5,336 bases of DNA, from contig DAOVRE010000140.1 in the NCBI GenBank assembly GCA_030628305.1, forward strand, positions 1 through 5,336, read 5' to 3'. Source of the DNA: Candidatus Heimdallarchaeota archaeon. GTDB lineage: Archaea > Asgardarchaeota > Heimdallarchaeia > Heimdallarchaeales > Heimdallarchaeaceae. Positions within the stretch are counted from its first letter, which is position 1. The number at the start of each line of letters is the position of its first letter. Positions 4,833 to 5,336 of this stretch are shown here, in pieces. The position numbers and the translations under genes are program-made. The notes beneath the pieces were generated by a model, which worked only from the letters and a program-made list of their open reading frames with translations, was not told the origin of the DNA and made no database searches.

Positions 4833-5336
4833 AGAAGATTTAGCAATTCTTTACATAGCTAAACAAGAAGATGAAATTGTAGAATTTGTTGAAAGTCTAC
4901 AACCTCCTATTCCTAGAGAAAAAAAATGGGTTCTTGTTATTTCTACCATGTATGGCTGTCCCATCGGTTGTTTAATGTGTGACGCTGGAGAATACTATCA
5001 TGGTAATATCTCTAAAGAAGGAATGTTAGAAGAAATCGATTATATGATTAAAGATCGTTTTCCGGATGGTAAAATTCCAATTGAGAAATTTAAGATCCAG
5101 TTTGCAAGAATGGGAGAACCTTCTTTGAACAATGATGTTCTAGAAGTCTTGAAGGAGTTACCAAAAACATATGACGCTCCTGGATTAATGCCTTGCATAA
5201 GTACAATCGCACCCAACGGGGGTGAGGATTTTCTAAATGAACTTATTTCTGTAAAAGATGAGTTTTATCCAAATGGAAATTTCCAGCTTCAATTTTCTAT
5301 ACATTCTACTGATGAAAATATAAGACATAAATGGAT
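4807..5336 (+). CDS. RlmN/Cfr-like radical SAM enzyme, cut by the right edge
   Basis: An open frame of 176 codons from ATG at 4807 to the right edge. C51, C55 and C58 form CX3CX2C (CPIGCLMC) for the radical-SAM 4Fe-4S cluster. MGEPSLNN (102-109) is the GGEP-like SAM-binding motif in the form typical of RlmN and Cfr, CISTIAPNG (130-138) matches the RlmN ST-G segment, and FQLQFSIHSTDENIR (159-173) matches its SLHA-x-x-D-x-x-R segment. Only about 50 residues precede the cluster, fewer than the full RlmN N-terminal domain. The position seven residues before the first cluster cysteine, where RlmN has the catalytic Cys118, is Val44, so RlmN-type RNA methylation through a methyl-cysteine pair is unlikely. 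The start lies within the flavoprotein gene (26-bp overlap), and the site upstream is only weakly Shine-Dalgarno-like. The C-terminus and any second cysteine are not visible. The radical SAM class is certain; the product is unknown. Confidence 0.85.
   Translation, partial: MELLGKYGKEDLAILYIAKQEDEIVEFVESLQPPIPREKKWVLVISTMYGCPIGCLMCDAGEYYHGNISKEGMLEEIDYMIKDRFPDGKIPIEKFKIQFARMGEPSLNNDVLEVLKELPKTYDAPGLMPCISTIAPNGGEDFLNELISVKDEFYPNGNFQLQFSIHSTDENIRHKW

Noticed and set aside
1..5336. Near-matching inverted ends (ATCCATCTATG at the left, CATAAATGGAT at the right)
   Set aside because: Ten of 11 bases match, but both lie inside coding frames in unrelated proteins, and no transposase or flanking repeat is present. 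Most likely coincidence.
1..5336. tRNA, rRNA, CRISPR array or mobile element
   Set aside because: No cloverleaf-like segment, regularly spaced repeat, transposase or integrase motif was seen on either strand.

Overview
The window looks archaeal. AT-rich promoter elements with archaeal TATA character lie almost exactly 26 bp upstream of start codons at three places, which implies leaderless first genes. Transcripts appear to end in oligo-T tracts, and one gene belongs to a methyltransferase family that I associate with archaea (COG2521-like). The very AT-rich composition, bacterial-looking oxidoreductases and Shine-Dalgarno-like sites only at internal genes would fit an Asgard-type or other mesophilic archaeon. 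I cannot fix the lineage from this sequence.

Layout: (1) 1-737, minus strand: a tandem GNAT acetyltransferase whose C-terminal half runs off the left edge. (2) 738-857: a short divergent promoter region with one TATA element facing each way. (3) 858-2998, plus strand: a tight three-gene unit. It holds an iron-sulfur-flavoprotein-like flavodoxin-fold protein (start re-placed at 858), a second flavodoxin-fold NAD(P)H oxidoreductase overlapping it by 4 bp (ATGA), and an archaeal class I methyltransferase 6 bp further on. (4) 2999-3262: an intergenic stretch with a possible hairpin, an oligo-T terminator array, a perfect 7-1-7 palindrome that looks like a regulator site, and a TATA box for the next unit. 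It also contains a doubtful 32-residue hydrophobic ORF. (5) 3263-5336, plus strand: an overlapping three-gene unit holding an isochorismatase-fold cysteine hydrolase, a thioredoxin-reductase-like flavoprotein lacking the redox CxxC, and an RlmN/Cfr-like radical SAM enzyme cut by the right edge.

The most interesting part is the last unit. Its genes overlap by 11 and 26 bp and share one promoter with a palindromic site upstream. The flavoprotein has lost the disulfide chemistry of thioredoxin reductase but keeps FAD and NADPH motifs, so it could supply low-potential electrons. The radical SAM protein has the CX3CX2C cluster and RlmN-like MGEP and ST motifs but lacks the residue matching the RlmN catalytic Cys118. 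The hydrolase has an intact Asp-Lys-Cys triad but lacks the nicotinamidase metal-site motif. Together they suggest an uncharacterised redox and radical-SAM pathway with an amide- or ester-cleaving step. The first operon separately pairs two flavodoxin-fold subunits with complementary features: one has the cysteine motif, the other the intact FMN phosphate loop.
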